Below, in pieces: positions 1 through 8,204 of a stretch of 64,000 nucleotides of DNA. The notes under the pieces were generated by a model, which saw only the letters and a list, made by a program, of their open reading frames with translations, ran no database searches and was not told the origin of the DNA. Made by a program: the position numbers and the translations under genes. Positions within the stretch are counted from its first letter, which is position 1; each line of letters opens with the position of its first letter. Origin of the DNA: JAPLDB01 sp038206355 (GTDB taxonomy: Bacteria > Bacteroidota > Bacteroidia > AKYH767-A > 2013-40CM-41-45). Location of the stretch: NCBI GenBank assembly GCA_038206355.1, contig JBBRAY010000002.1:62001-126000 (forward strand), read 5' to 3'.

Positions 1-1050
1 GCATTATATGACCTTGGATTGATTCCGGTAATTGAACCTGCGAAGAAACTGATTAACCAGGGGATGATACAGGGGAGGTCAAATTTTGTTTATCGTATCA
101 AAGATTCCAATACATATGTTTCGAAAAATTTAAAAGAGAATCATGAAACCATTGCAACAAATGTGGATGTAAATATTGTTGAGGACGATATTCTCGATAT
201 AGAAAAATTCAGGCAATGGCGGGAAGAAAATGCAAAAGCTAAATTTTTACTTGAAGACGGTAAATATATCTGCGGTAACGAAGTAGAAAAAATGTCGAAG
301 TCGAAATGGAATGTGGTGAACCCTGACGACATGATTGAGAAATACGGTGCAGATTGTCTTCGGTTGTATGAAATGTTTCTCGGTCCGCTGGAGCTTTCGA
401 AGCCGTGGAATACCAATGGGATCAGCGGGACGTCTAATTTTATCAGGAAACTGTGGAGGCTTTATCATCAGAGGCAAATAAGCAATAGGCAGTTGGCAGT
501 TGGCAATGAACAGCCAATAAATACAGAAAGCAAGAGTGATGTACAATTTCTATTAAACAAATTTCATGTAAGTGAAGAAAAGCCGGATAGAAAGGAACTG
601 AAGTCGCTGCACAAGCTTATTAAAAAAGTTACTGAGGACATTGAGCGATTTTCTTTTAATACTTCAGTAAGCAGTTTTATGATCTGTGTGAATGAGCTCA
701 CTGCTATGAAATGCAAGAAGCGTGAAATTCTTGATCCGCTGGCAGTTCTTCTTTCACCATATGCGCCTCATGTTGCAGAAGAATTATGGAATTTACTTGG
801 ACATAAAGAGAGCGTTACTTATACAAAATGGCCGGAGTATAAAGCAGAATTTCTCAATGAAGATTCTTTTGCATATCCGATCAGCATCAATGGAAAGACA
901 AAAATGAATTTAGAAATTTCACTTGCGTTGAACAAAGATGAAATTGAAAAAGAGGTGATGAATTCCGAAGAAGTGAAAAAGTTATTTCAGGGTCAGTCTC
1001 CGAAAAAGGTGATTGTAGTGCCGGGCAGGATTATAAATATTGTGGTTTGA
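1..1050 (+). CDS. leuS: Leucyl-tRNA synthetase, C-terminal part (5' end outside window)
   Basis: Charges tRNA-Leu with leucine in the cytoplasm. The reading frame is open from base 1, so the gene starts upstream; about 349 residues are present. The class I signature KMSKS lies at about residues 98-102, in the context EKMSKSKWNVVNPDD. It is followed by the anticodon-binding helical domain (SFNTSVSSFMICVNELTA) and the small C-terminal domain ending in RIINIVV. Between the catalytic core (RKLWRLYHQ) and the anticodon domain (FHVSEEKPDRKELK) is a stretch reading ISNRQLAVGNEQ, which is encoded by a dispersed intergenic-type repeat. Family members I know usually run directly from one to the other here. 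The stop overlaps the spacer before the hydrolase gene, whose likely start is only 11 bases downstream. Confidence 0.96.
   Translation, partial: ALYDLGLIPVIEPAKKLINQGMIQGRSNFVYRIKDSNTYVSKNLKENHETIATNVDVNIVEDDILDIEKFRQWREENAKAKFLLEDGKYICGNEVEKMSKSKWNVVNPDDMIEKYGADCLRLYEMFLGPLELSKPWNTNGISGTSNFIRKLWRLYHQRQISNRQLAVGNEQPINTESKSDVQFLLNKFHVSEEKPDRKELKSLHKLIKKVTEDIERFSFNTSVSSFMICVNELTAMKCKKREILDPLAVLLSPYAPHVAEELWNLLGHKESVTYTKWPEYKAEFLNEDSFAYPISINGKTKMNLEISLALNKDEIEKEVMNSEEVKKLFQGQSPKKVIVVPGRIINIVV
471..520 (+). repeat. Low-complexity word repeat inside leuS coding sequence
   Basis: The tract is built of the words GGCAGTTGGCAAT and GCAATAGGC. It shares the 16-mer AGTTGGCAGTTGGCAA with the non-coding tract upstream of valS (about 55885-55900). 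It shares TAGGCAGTTGGCA with the tract between mreC and mreB (about 46281). It stays in frame and adds about 20 residues to LeuRS. Confidence 0.75.
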
Positions 1051-1060
1051 GATCAAAACA

Positions 1061-2059
1061 ATGAACCGCAACAGAATCTTTTTTTCCTTCGCGTCCGTTC
1101 TTGGAATCATTGCAGTTTTTATAATGCTTTCTCCTTCGCTTGTAGCTCCCGATCTGCTGGAACCTGAGCGGATAGATTCCTTATACCTGGAATATCAGCG
1201 GCGGCAGGCATTTATGGATCAGGAGGAGAATTTTGATTCAATGGATTCAACCATTTTTTTCAATCCGGGAGATTTAAAAATTCCTTTTAAAGATTTTGAT
1301 GTTCGCACTGCAGATAAATTGTTGTTACGTGGATGGTATATGCAATCGGACGACTCAGCAGCCAATACCTTACTTATTCTGCACGACTGGAATGAAAGCA
1401 AAATTCAAAAACTGAATTTCGCCAAACAAATGTTTGACAGGGGCTTCAATGTGTGTCTGATTGACCTGCGTGCCCATGGCAACAGCGACGGTAAAATATT
1501 TTCACCCGGCATTGGTTCGGTGCGTGATTTAAAAAGTATTCTTGACAGTTTGCTTGCCAATCCATTGACAAATCACATCGCCATTTTCGGCTCAGGAATT
1601 TCTGCCGGAATAGCCTTGCAGAATGCATTATATGATGGTAGGGCTGATGCCATCGTGCTTCAATGTCCTTACAATAGTTTTTATGAGTTCGTGAAACTAT
1701 ATTCATATAAAAAATGGGGATTTACGAGCTTTGTCTTTTTTCCCGTACTAAAACGAAAACTGGAGAAAATGATTATGATGCCATTGAAGAATCTCCACCT
1801 GTCAAACTTCAGCAAACTGGTTGAAACCCCAACACTGGTGATGGCTGCAGGCATTGATGAATATTATCCGGCTCTGGATTCCTATGCTGTTTATGATTCA
1901 TCTGCAGCCGGAAAAAAAAATATATTTTTGGTGAAGAAATCAACGCATGAAACAATTGAACCTGTTGGCGGTGATAAATACTACAATGTAATTGCTGCGT
2001 TTATCAATACATCCATTCCGAAGAAAGTGATAAAGACGAGGAATAAGAAGATGACGTGA
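1061..2059 (+). CDS. Membrane-anchored alpha/beta hydrolase
   Basis: A predicted serine hydrolase of 332 residues, substrate unknown. Residues about 5-28 form one hydrophobic segment (membrane anchor or uncleaved signal), so the catalytic domain is probably periplasmic. The nucleophile elbow is FGSGISAG with Ser181 in G-x-S-x-G; a likely acid is Asp in AGIDEYYP (about 264) and a likely base is His296 in KSTHETIEP. The oxyanion strand LLILHDWNES precedes it. The ATG at 1061 is chosen because an in-frame TTG at 1040 would overlap leuS and place charged residues before the anchor. It follows leuS closely and may be co-transcribed. It resembles the YqkD/BAAT-like hydrolases of Bacteroidota; no specific function can be read. 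Confidence 0.85.
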   Translation: MNRNRIFFSFASVLGIIAVFIMLSPSLVAPDLLEPERIDSLYLEYQRRQAFMDQEENFDSMDSTIFFNPGDLKIPFKDFDVRTADKLLLRGWYMQSDDSAANTLLILHDWNESKIQKLNFAKQMFDRGFNVCLIDLRAHGNSDGKIFSPGIGSVRDLKSILDSLLANPLTNHIAIFGSGISAGIALQNALYDGRADAIVLQCPYNSFYEFVKLYSYKKWGFTSFVFFPVLKRKLEKMIMMPLKNLHLSNFSKLVETPTLVMAAGIDEYYPALDSYAVYDSSAAGKKNIFLVKKSTHETIEPVGGDKYYNVIAAFINTSIPKKVIKTRNKKMT

Positions 2060-2073
2060 AACGGGAATACAAA

Positions 2074-2185
2074 AGCAGAATGCAAAATGCATAATTCACA
2101 ATGCAGGATGCACGAAGAACAGGCAAGAGCAATGAAACAATTGCAACTGGCAAAAAGAAATTGACAATGGGCAATAGGCAATGAT
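2074..2185. repeat. Intergenic word-repeat tract
   Basis: Variants of GCAnAATGCA and GGCAATAGGCAATG are strung together between the hydrolase and dnaG. CAATGGGCAAT is shared with the tract at 46280-46345. No reading frame here looks coding. Confidence 0.65.
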
Positions 2186-2273
2186 TTCGATATCATTGAT
2201 TGCGAAAAAAATATTTGCGATTGAAAGAATGAAGAAGGAGAAAAAAACAATGATTGATAAAAAATCAAATACC

Positions 2274-2278
2274 GGAGG
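2274..2278 (+). promoter_or_regulatory. Shine-Dalgarno site deciding the dnaG start
   Basis: GGAGG lies 8 bases before a GTG at 2287. Strong Shine-Dalgarno sites are uncommon in Bacteroidota, so this helps choose the GTG over the in-frame TTG at 2254. A 10-codon upstream frame (ATG 2250) ends across this site. Confidence 0.6.
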
Positions 2279-2286
2279 TTAGAAAA

Positions 2287-4248
2287 GTGATCAGTAAAGA
2301 AACGATAGACAGGATTTTTGATACGGCCCGCATTGATGAAGTGGTAGGGGAATTTGTGAATCTGAAAAAGCGCGGTGTAAACCTCCTCGGGCTTTGTCCG
2401 TTTCACAATGAGAAAACACCGTCTTTCAATGTTAATCCTGCACGGAATATTTACAAATGTTTCGGTTGCGGCAAAGGCGGCACGAGCGTTAACTTCATCA
2501 TTGAACATGAACACCTAACCTACCCGGATGCTTTGCGATACCTTGCAAAGAAATACAACATTGAAATAGAAGAAGAGAAAATTTCTCCCGAACTTGAAAT
2601 CCTTCGTGATGAAAAGGAGAGTATGTTATTGCTGAATGGTTTCGCGCAAAAATATTTCTCCAATCAGCTTATTAATACTGAAGACGGTAAAGCCATTGGA
2701 CTAACATATTTTAAAGAACGGGGATTTTCCAAGGAGACCATTGAGAAGTTTCAACTTGGCTATTCTTCCGATCAATGGGATGCGTTTACAAAACATGCAT
2801 TGCAAAATGAGTACAAAGAAGAATTTCTTGTCAAGACGGGACTGACCATAAAAAGTGAACGGGGACTTTTCGACCGGTTCAAAGGCCGTGTGCTTTTTCC
2901 CATACATAACCTCGGCGGCCGCGTCATTGCATTTGGAGGGCGCATATTAAAAAAAGACGAAAAGACTGCGAAGTATCTCAATTCACCGGAGAGTGAAGTT
3001 TATCATAAGAGCCAGGTGCTCTATGGAATTTTCTTTGCTAAAAAAGCAATCGTTGAAAAAGACAACTGCTACCTGACAGAAGGATATACAGATGTGATTT
3101 CATTGCATCAGTCGGGAATTGAAAATGTTGTTGCGTCATCAGGTACCGCACTAACTGTAGATCAGATCCGTCTCATTGGGCGTTATACAAAAAACATCAC
3201 AGTGCTTTATGATGCAGATCCTGCAGGCATCAAAGCTTCGTTGCGAGGTATTGATATGATCCTTGAAGAAGGACTGAATGTAAAAGTGGTTTTGTTTCCG
3301 AAAGGAGAAGACCCCGATTCATTCTCCCGGAAGCACAGCACCACAGAAGTGCTTGAGTATCTCCGTAGTCAGTCGAAGGACTTCATGGTTTTCAAAACCG
3401 GACTGCTGCTGGAAGAAGTTGCCAATGATCCTGTTGCAAAAGCAGGACTGATCCGCGATGTGGTTGAGTCCATCTCCAAAATTCCTGATGCCATTACACG
3501 CTCTGTTTATATCAAGCAGTGCAGTGAAATGATGGAGATCAATGAGCAGATTTTGCTGAATGAACTCAACAAATTCAGAAGGAGCTCGCTGAAAAAAATA
3601 ATGCCTCAGCAGGAGGTAGAAGACCTGATGCCTGACGTGCTTTCTGTACCACAGCCAGGGTCTCATTTCGACACTGAATCCCAGGAGCGGGAAATCATCC
3701 GACTCCTGCTCAACTTCGGCAACGAACAAATTCATTTTTATGATGAAGTTGAAATTCCGGATTCAGGAGGAAAAAAAGAAACGGTAACGCATACTTTTAC
3801 GGTAGCAGGATTTATCACTGAAGACCTTACCAGAGATGAAATAAAAATTTCTGATCCGCGTCTTAAATTTTTCTTCGACGAATGCTGTAAATTACTTGGC
3901 GGAAATACAAGTATCAGTCCGGAACATTTTTACAAAATTGAAAATCCTGAAATCAGCGCCATGGCTGTAGAAATGCTGAGTCCGAAATATTTTCTCAGTG
4001 GTAACTGGGAAGAAATGCACCAGATTGCAGTTCCGGTGGAGGAATCCAATCTTCGTGACACGGTTGAAAAAGCGGTTTATCATTTGAAGAATAAAATGGT
4101 GATGAAAATGATTGACGACAATCAGCAGTTGCTGAAAGAAGCGTATAAAAACGGCGATGTATATGATCATCTGCTTGAGCATCAGAAAAAACTTGATGAA
4201 GTAAAAAAGCAGATTTCAAAAACGCTTGGGATTGATATATTAAGATAG
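2287..4248 (+). CDS. dnaG: DNA primase
   Basis: Synthesises RNA primers for replication, working with the DnaB helicase. 653 residues from the GTG start, a normal DnaG length. The N-terminal CHC2 zinc-binding domain has Cys37, His40, Cys58 and Cys61 (CPFH...CFGC). The TOPRIM catalytic core shows Glu265 in EGYTD and Asp309/Asp311 in YDADPAG. The remaining C-terminal part (from about residue 440) is poorly conserved, as expected for the DnaB-interaction domain. Start: the GTG has a GGAGG 8 bases upstream, and the encoded VISKETIDRIF matches the usual DnaG N-terminus. No neighbour of the classical rpsU-dnaG-rpoD operon is present. Confidence 0.97.
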   Translation: MISKETIDRIFDTARIDEVVGEFVNLKKRGVNLLGLCPFHNEKTPSFNVNPARNIYKCFGCGKGGTSVNFIIEHEHLTYPDALRYLAKKYNIEIEEEKISPELEILRDEKESMLLLNGFAQKYFSNQLINTEDGKAIGLTYFKERGFSKETIEKFQLGYSSDQWDAFTKHALQNEYKEEFLVKTGLTIKSERGLFDRFKGRVLFPIHNLGGRVIAFGGRILKKDEKTAKYLNSPESEVYHKSQVLYGIFFAKKAIVEKDNCYLTEGYTDVISLHQSGIENVVASSGTALTVDQIRLIGRYTKNITVLYDADPAGIKASLRGIDMILEEGLNVKVVLFPKGEDPDSFSRKHSTTEVLEYLRSQSKDFMVFKTGLLLEEVANDPVAKAGLIRDVVESISKIPDAITRSVYIKQCSEMMEINEQILLNELNKFRRSSLKKIMPQQEVEDLMPDVLSVPQPGSHFDTESQEREIIRLLLNFGNEQIHFYDEVEIPDSGGKKETVTHTFTVAGFITEDLTRDEIKISDPRLKFFFDECCKLLGGNTSISPEHFYKIENPEISAMAVEMLSPKYFLSGNWEEMHQIAVPVEESNLRDTVEKAVYHLKNKMVMKMIDDNQQLLKEAYKNGDVYDHLLEHQKKLDEVKKQISKTLGIDILR

Positions 4249-4257
4249 GAAATCTTT

Positions 4258-4309
4258 GGGGCTAAAGCCCCGGGTTTTTGTTTCTATTTCCGCGGACTAA
4301 AGTCCGCGG
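4258..4309. repeat. Two CTAAAG-core hairpins after dnaG, the first terminator-like
   Basis: The first palindrome pairs GGGGCT (4258-4263) with AGCCCC (4266-4271) around AA and is followed by a T-run, so it may terminate dnaG. The second pairs CCGCGGACT (4290-4298) with AGTCCGCGG (4301-4309), again around AA. Both share the core CTAAAG, which suggests a REP-like palindrome family rather than two unrelated terminators. Confidence 0.75.
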
Positions 4310-4393
4310 CAAGGAAATCAAAATTCTATTTCGCAGGTAAGGAATTACTTTACTATCCCAAAAAGTTGAATGCAGTTTTTTAAATGATGCTGT

Positions 4394-4401
4394 TAACTTT
4401 G
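4394..4401 (+). promoter_or_regulatory. Bacteroidota -7 promoter element TAACTTTG
   Basis: Matches TAnnTTTG. A TTG at 4366-4368 could be the -33 element, although 25 bases apart is slightly long. Transcription would start close to 4408, leaving almost no leader before ATG 4411, which argues against the in-frame ATG at 4384. Confidence 0.55.
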
Positions 4402-4410
4402 CCGGACATT

Positions 4411-6786
4411 ATGAATTTCATATCAATTAAGAATTTCTTCTTCTTCGCGCCGCAACTTATTTTCTCAATAATCCTCGAAGCTCAACCCATTTCCCAAACC
4501 GTGAGGGGTACTATTTCCGATAAACTTACGAGGGAGACGTTGATTGGAGCTGTTGTTCTACTCGTTGACTCCACGCATCTGAAAGGAAGCGTTACCGATG
4601 AGAATGGAAACTTCAGGATTATCAATGTTCCATTGGGAAGGCATCAGTTTGCTGTCAGTTTCCTGGGTTATAAATCGCAAATTCTTTCTGCCGTTATTAC
4701 GTCAGGAAAGGAAGTTGTTTTTAATGTTGAACTTGAGCAATCTGTAATTCAGGGTAAAGAAGTGACTGTTGTGGCAGAAAGAAAAAAAGACAAACCGAAC
4801 AATGAAATGGCAACGGTAAGTGCGCGGTCGTTTACCTTCGAAGAAACGTCCCGATATGCCGGTTCCCTCCTCGACCCTGCCCGCATGGCCATGAACTATG
4901 CCGGCGTGAATGGTGCCAGCGACGCGCGAAACGATATTATCATCAGGGGAAATTCGCCGCTGGGTTTATTGTGGCGGCTGAATGGTGTTGACATTCCCAA
5001 CCCGAATCATTTCGGATCACTTGGAGTGACCGGCGGCCCCATCAGCATTCTCAATAATAATTCACTCGATAAGTCAGATTTTTTAACCGGTGCTTTCCCT
5101 GCAGAATACGGTAATGCTATTGGTGGTGCATTTGACTTACAAATGCGCAATGGAAATAACGAACATCATGAGTTTCTCGGACAAATCGGTTTCAACGGAC
5201 TTGAACTTGGCGCTGAAGGTCCGATCAGCAAAACAAATAATTCATCGTACATGTGCAATTACAGGTATTCAACGCTGGGTGTTTTCAAAGCCCTCGGACT
5301 AAATTTCGGCGCCGGCTCTGCAGTTCCACAATATCAGGACATCACATTTAAAGCCGACATCTCATCGAAGAAAGCAGGAAAATTTTCAATCTTCGGAATT
5401 GGTGGCATCAGCTATGCAGAAAACCTGGATAAAGACAGAGATACAACCGTGGATAATATTTATGACAACAACATGCGTCAGAACGGGTATTTCGGAAACA
5501 ATATGGGGATCGTCGGATTGTCTCACGTTTACCTTTTCAATAATTCTTCGTACGGGAAATTAACACTGGCAGCTTCCACTTCAGGACAGAGTTATAAGAT
5601 AGATTCAATCTCACCTGCAGACAATTCTCCCATACCCTGGTACAGGAATAATTCTGACTTGCAGAAATATTCTGTCAGCTATACGGTAAATAAAAAATTC
5701 ACCACGAAGGATTTTATTAAAACCGGTGTTGATCTCAAACAAATCAACTTCAGCATTCATGATAGTATTTTCGACAATCCTGTTTTTAAAAGACATGCAA
5801 ATGCCGAGGGTGGCAGTCAGCTTTTTCAGGCATTCATAGAATGGCAGCACCGTTTCAATGACAAGCTGAGTATTAACTCCCGATTACATTATCAGTATTT
5901 TGCATACAATAACACCGGTGCATTTGAGCCGCGACTTGGATTCAAATGGGAGATGAAAGAAGGCCGCTCGCTGAGTTTCGGAACAGGCATGCACAGCCAG
6001 CTGCAGCCGATGTACACCTATTTTCAGCAAACATTAAACCCGGATAATACTATCGCTCTGACCAACAAAAATCTCAATTTCACAAAGAGTAATCATTTTG
6101 TACTTGCATTTGATCAGTCATTCAGTAACAACCTGCGTCTGAAGATTGAAACGTATTACCAGCAGCTCTATCAGATACCTGTTGAGGTGAATCCCTCGAC
6201 GTGGAGCATGCAGAATGAAGGCGCTGATTTCGGGATATCGGCCATTGACAGCCTGACGAATAAGGGCACAGGAAAAAATTACGGTGCGGAACTAACGTTC
6301 GAAAAATTTTACAGTCACGGATATTATTTTCTGATCACGGTTTCATTGTATGAGTCGAAATACATAGCCGGCGATGGTATTGAAAGAAATACGGCTTTCA
6401 ACGGTAATTACACGGCTAATTTTTTGGCGGGTAAAGAATGGACGATACGCAAAAAAAATGTACTGGGATTTAATTTCAGGGTTGTCACCAGCGGCGGGAA
6501 ACGGTATATCCCCATTGACTTTGCAAAATCAGAAGCAAGTGGTGAAACGGAATATGATTATTCCCATGCCTATGAGAAACGACAGAAAGACTATTTTCGC
6601 ACGGACATAAAAATTTCTTATCGTTTCAATGGAAAAAAAGTAACGCATGAACTGGCGCTTGATGTTGACAATATTTTCAACACACAAAATATCTGGCAGC
6701 GCTATTATGACCGATCCTCCAATACCATTAAGACCGAATACCAGGCCGGCATCTTCCCGATACCACTATACCGTATATTATTCTAA
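4411..6786 (+). CDS. TonB-dependent outer-membrane receptor
   Basis: An outer-membrane gated transporter of about 791 residues. After an N-terminal hydrophobic signal region comes a carboxypeptidase-regulatory-like beta-sandwich (VRGTISDKLTRETLIGAVVLLVDST...GSVTDENGNFRI, about residues 28-110). This is followed by a plug domain (IIIRGNSPLGLLWRLNGVDIPNPNHFG) and a 22-strand type barrel ending in an aromatic residue (PLYRILF). A classical TonB box is not evident. The substrate cannot be told from sequence; no SusD-like lipoprotein is adjacent, so it is not a typical glycan SusCD pair. The next gene follows after 17 bases and is probably co-transcribed. Confidence 0.88.
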   Translation: MNFISIKNFFFFAPQLIFSIILEAQPISQTVRGTISDKLTRETLIGAVVLLVDSTHLKGSVTDENGNFRIINVPLGRHQFAVSFLGYKSQILSAVITSGKEVVFNVELEQSVIQGKEVTVVAERKKDKPNNEMATVSARSFTFEETSRYAGSLLDPARMAMNYAGVNGASDARNDIIIRGNSPLGLLWRLNGVDIPNPNHFGSLGVTGGPISILNNNSLDKSDFLTGAFPAEYGNAIGGAFDLQMRNGNNEHHEFLGQIGFNGLELGAEGPISKTNNSSYMCNYRYSTLGVFKALGLNFGAGSAVPQYQDITFKADISSKKAGKFSIFGIGGISYAENLDKDRDTTVDNIYDNNMRQNGYFGNNMGIVGLSHVYLFNNSSYGKLTLAASTSGQSYKIDSISPADNSPIPWYRNNSDLQKYSVSYTVNKKFTTKDFIKTGVDLKQINFSIHDSIFDNPVFKRHANAEGGSQLFQAFIEWQHRFNDKLSINSRLHYQYFAYNNTGAFEPRLGFKWEMKEGRSLSFGTGMHSQLQPMYTYFQQTLNPDNTIALTNKNLNFTKSNHFVLAFDQSFSNNLRLKIETYYQQLYQIPVEVNPSTWSMQNEGADFGISAIDSLTNKGTGKNYGAELTFEKFYSHGYYFLITVSLYESKYIAGDGIERNTAFNGNYTANFLAGKEWTIRKKNVLGFNFRVVTSGGKRYIPIDFAKSEASGETEYDYSHAYEKRQKDYFRTDIKISYRFNGKKVTHELALDVDNIFNTQNIWQRYYDRSSNTIKTEYQAGIFPIPLYRILF

Positions 6787-6803
6787 TAAACCCAGCCCAT
6801 TCC

Positions 6804-7508
6804 ATGCAACCCCATACTCCACAATCGCTTGAAGTAATTTTTCTACTCCTAGCCTTTTTTTTACTTGGAGCCACCGTAATGGCCGTTAAAAAAATTACCG
6901 GTGACAGAAAGACGACGATGAAAGTTTTTCTGGTTATGTTTTTCTGGCTTTCATTTCTGAAGATAATATCCGGAATGAATTTCATCCATGATTATCAGTC
7001 TATGCCTCCACGGATATTTATTGCCCCGCTTGGATGCATCATCGCCATCATCGCACTTGCCTTCTCAAAACAATTTTCTGAATTTCTTAAAAAAGTTCCC
7101 TTGCACTGGCTCATCTATATACAAGCCTTTCGGATTGTTATGGAACTGATACTATTTGGACTCGCAGAAAAGGGGGTGATCCATCAACGAATGACTTTTG
7201 AAGGAATGAACTTCGACATCCTTGCGGGAATTTCTGCAATCGCAATTGGCTTTCTTATTAAACGAAACAATATTTCAAAAACCGGTTTGATAATCTGGAA
7301 TATTGTCTGTATCGGATTACTCATCAACATCGTTTCCATAGCAGCGCTTTCAACGCCTTATCCTTTCAGTATCTTTAAAGATGAGCCTGTGAACACCGTA
7401 ATTTTCTATTATCCATTCATATGGTTGCCGGGTTTTGTTGCCCCTTATGCGTTGGCGATGCATGTATTCACTATTAAAAAAGTACTGGGGGATAAAAAGT
7501 CTGCATGA
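6804..7508 (+). CDS. Seven-helix integral membrane protein of unknown function
   Basis: 234 residues with about seven hydrophobic segments (roughly 9-28, 40-58, 68-88, 101-120, 137-152, 162-183 and 200-225). I see no catalytic or transport motif. It follows the TonB receptor by 17 bases, so the two are likely one transcript. Proteins of this layout occur as uncharacterised membrane proteins in Bacteroidota; I cannot assign a role. Confidence 0.75.
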   Translation: MQPHTPQSLEVIFLLLAFFLLGATVMAVKKITGDRKTTMKVFLVMFFWLSFLKIISGMNFIHDYQSMPPRIFIAPLGCIIAIIALAFSKQFSEFLKKVPLHWLIYIQAFRIVMELILFGLAEKGVIHQRMTFEGMNFDILAGISAIAIGFLIKRNNISKTGLIIWNIVCIGLLINIVSIAALSTPYPFSIFKDEPVNTVIFYYPFIWLPGFVAPYALAMHVFTIKKVLGDKKSA

Positions 7509-7667
7509 AAAAAATCAGTTCTTCTCCCGGCTTCCTAATTGTGAATTTTCACTTGTAGCTGACAGCAGATTTTGAACACCTTATTGTTTTTGGAATACAA
7601 CCTAGAGGGTTAAACGCGATGTTTTTGTTAATTTATTCCTTGTCACTTTTTATAGAAAAAAGGGGCG

Positions 7668-7684
7668 AAAGCCCTGTGGGCTTT
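7668..7684. terminator. Hairpin, possible terminator
   Basis: AAAGCCC and GGGCTTT pair perfectly around a 3-base loop. An alternative GGGC-GAAA-GCCC fold overlaps on the left. It is 160 bases past the membrane-protein gene and the T-run is short. Confidence 0.4.
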
Positions 7685-7730
7685 TGAGCCTGTTTGAGGG
7701 GTGGAAAAAATCAAGCGTTACCAAGGCAAT

Positions 7731-7760
7731 TTTCTATTGCGTTTGCCAACGCAATAGAAA
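7731..7760. repeat. Perfect 13-bp hairpin
   Basis: TTTCTATTGCGTT (7731-7743) pairs with its exact complement (7748-7760) around a TGCC loop. There is no T-run after it, so it is more likely a REP-like palindrome than a terminator. Confidence 0.7.
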
Positions 7761-8204
7761 CCGCGGAAAAAAATTCCGGCTTTTGCACCTATGGAGCAAT
7801 AGATTCTAAAATCAATCTGTTTCTACAAACCCTTATTTTTTTTTCCTCTTTTGCCGGGTAACGCTCCGTTGCTGCTTTGCAGCAATTGGTTGGCATCGTC
7901 GGAGAGAGGCAGCATTTGTATGGTTCACTTTAAATCGCTTCAGTCTTCAGCAGCGTGTTTTTTCACTTTTCGTAAATAATGATTTTTGCATAGCTTAATT
8001 AAACCGGAAATAATTCCATGGTGTTAAGTTGCGGAAGTCAGGAAAAATTAATGGAAGATAAAAAGCTTGTGGAATGATAAACTCCGCATTAGAGCTGCGC
8101 TGTATTGACCAGATCCCGTCTAGCCTTAGGCAAGACTGGATTAAATCTACTTAATGATTTAAATTCGCCTTTTTGGCTTCTGAAATCATAGTCTCATTAA
8201 AAAA

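Larger units (their letters stand above)
7509..8204. other. Long non-coding stretch with hairpins
   Basis: About 700 bases between convergently oriented genes. No convincing reading frame on either strand. It holds a terminator-like hairpin (7668-7684), a 13-bp perfect hairpin (7731-7760) and a stretch near 7850-7920 that could be decayed coding sequence but is not recognisable. Confidence 0.6.

Noticed and set aside
1981..2514. 177-codon open frame on the minus strand over the dnaG start
   Set aside because: It overlaps the conserved DnaG N-terminus and an intergenic word repeat; the protein is low-complexity and Phe/Cys-rich with no recognisable domain.
4384..4410. Upstream ATG for the TonB receptor
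   Set aside because: The TAACTTTG promoter element lies between it and ATG 4411, so this codon would not be transcribed from that promoter.
7840..7930. Possible relic gene in the 7509-8204 spacer
   Set aside because: The composition is more even than the flanks, but no translated segment resembles a protein I know and stops interrupt every frame.
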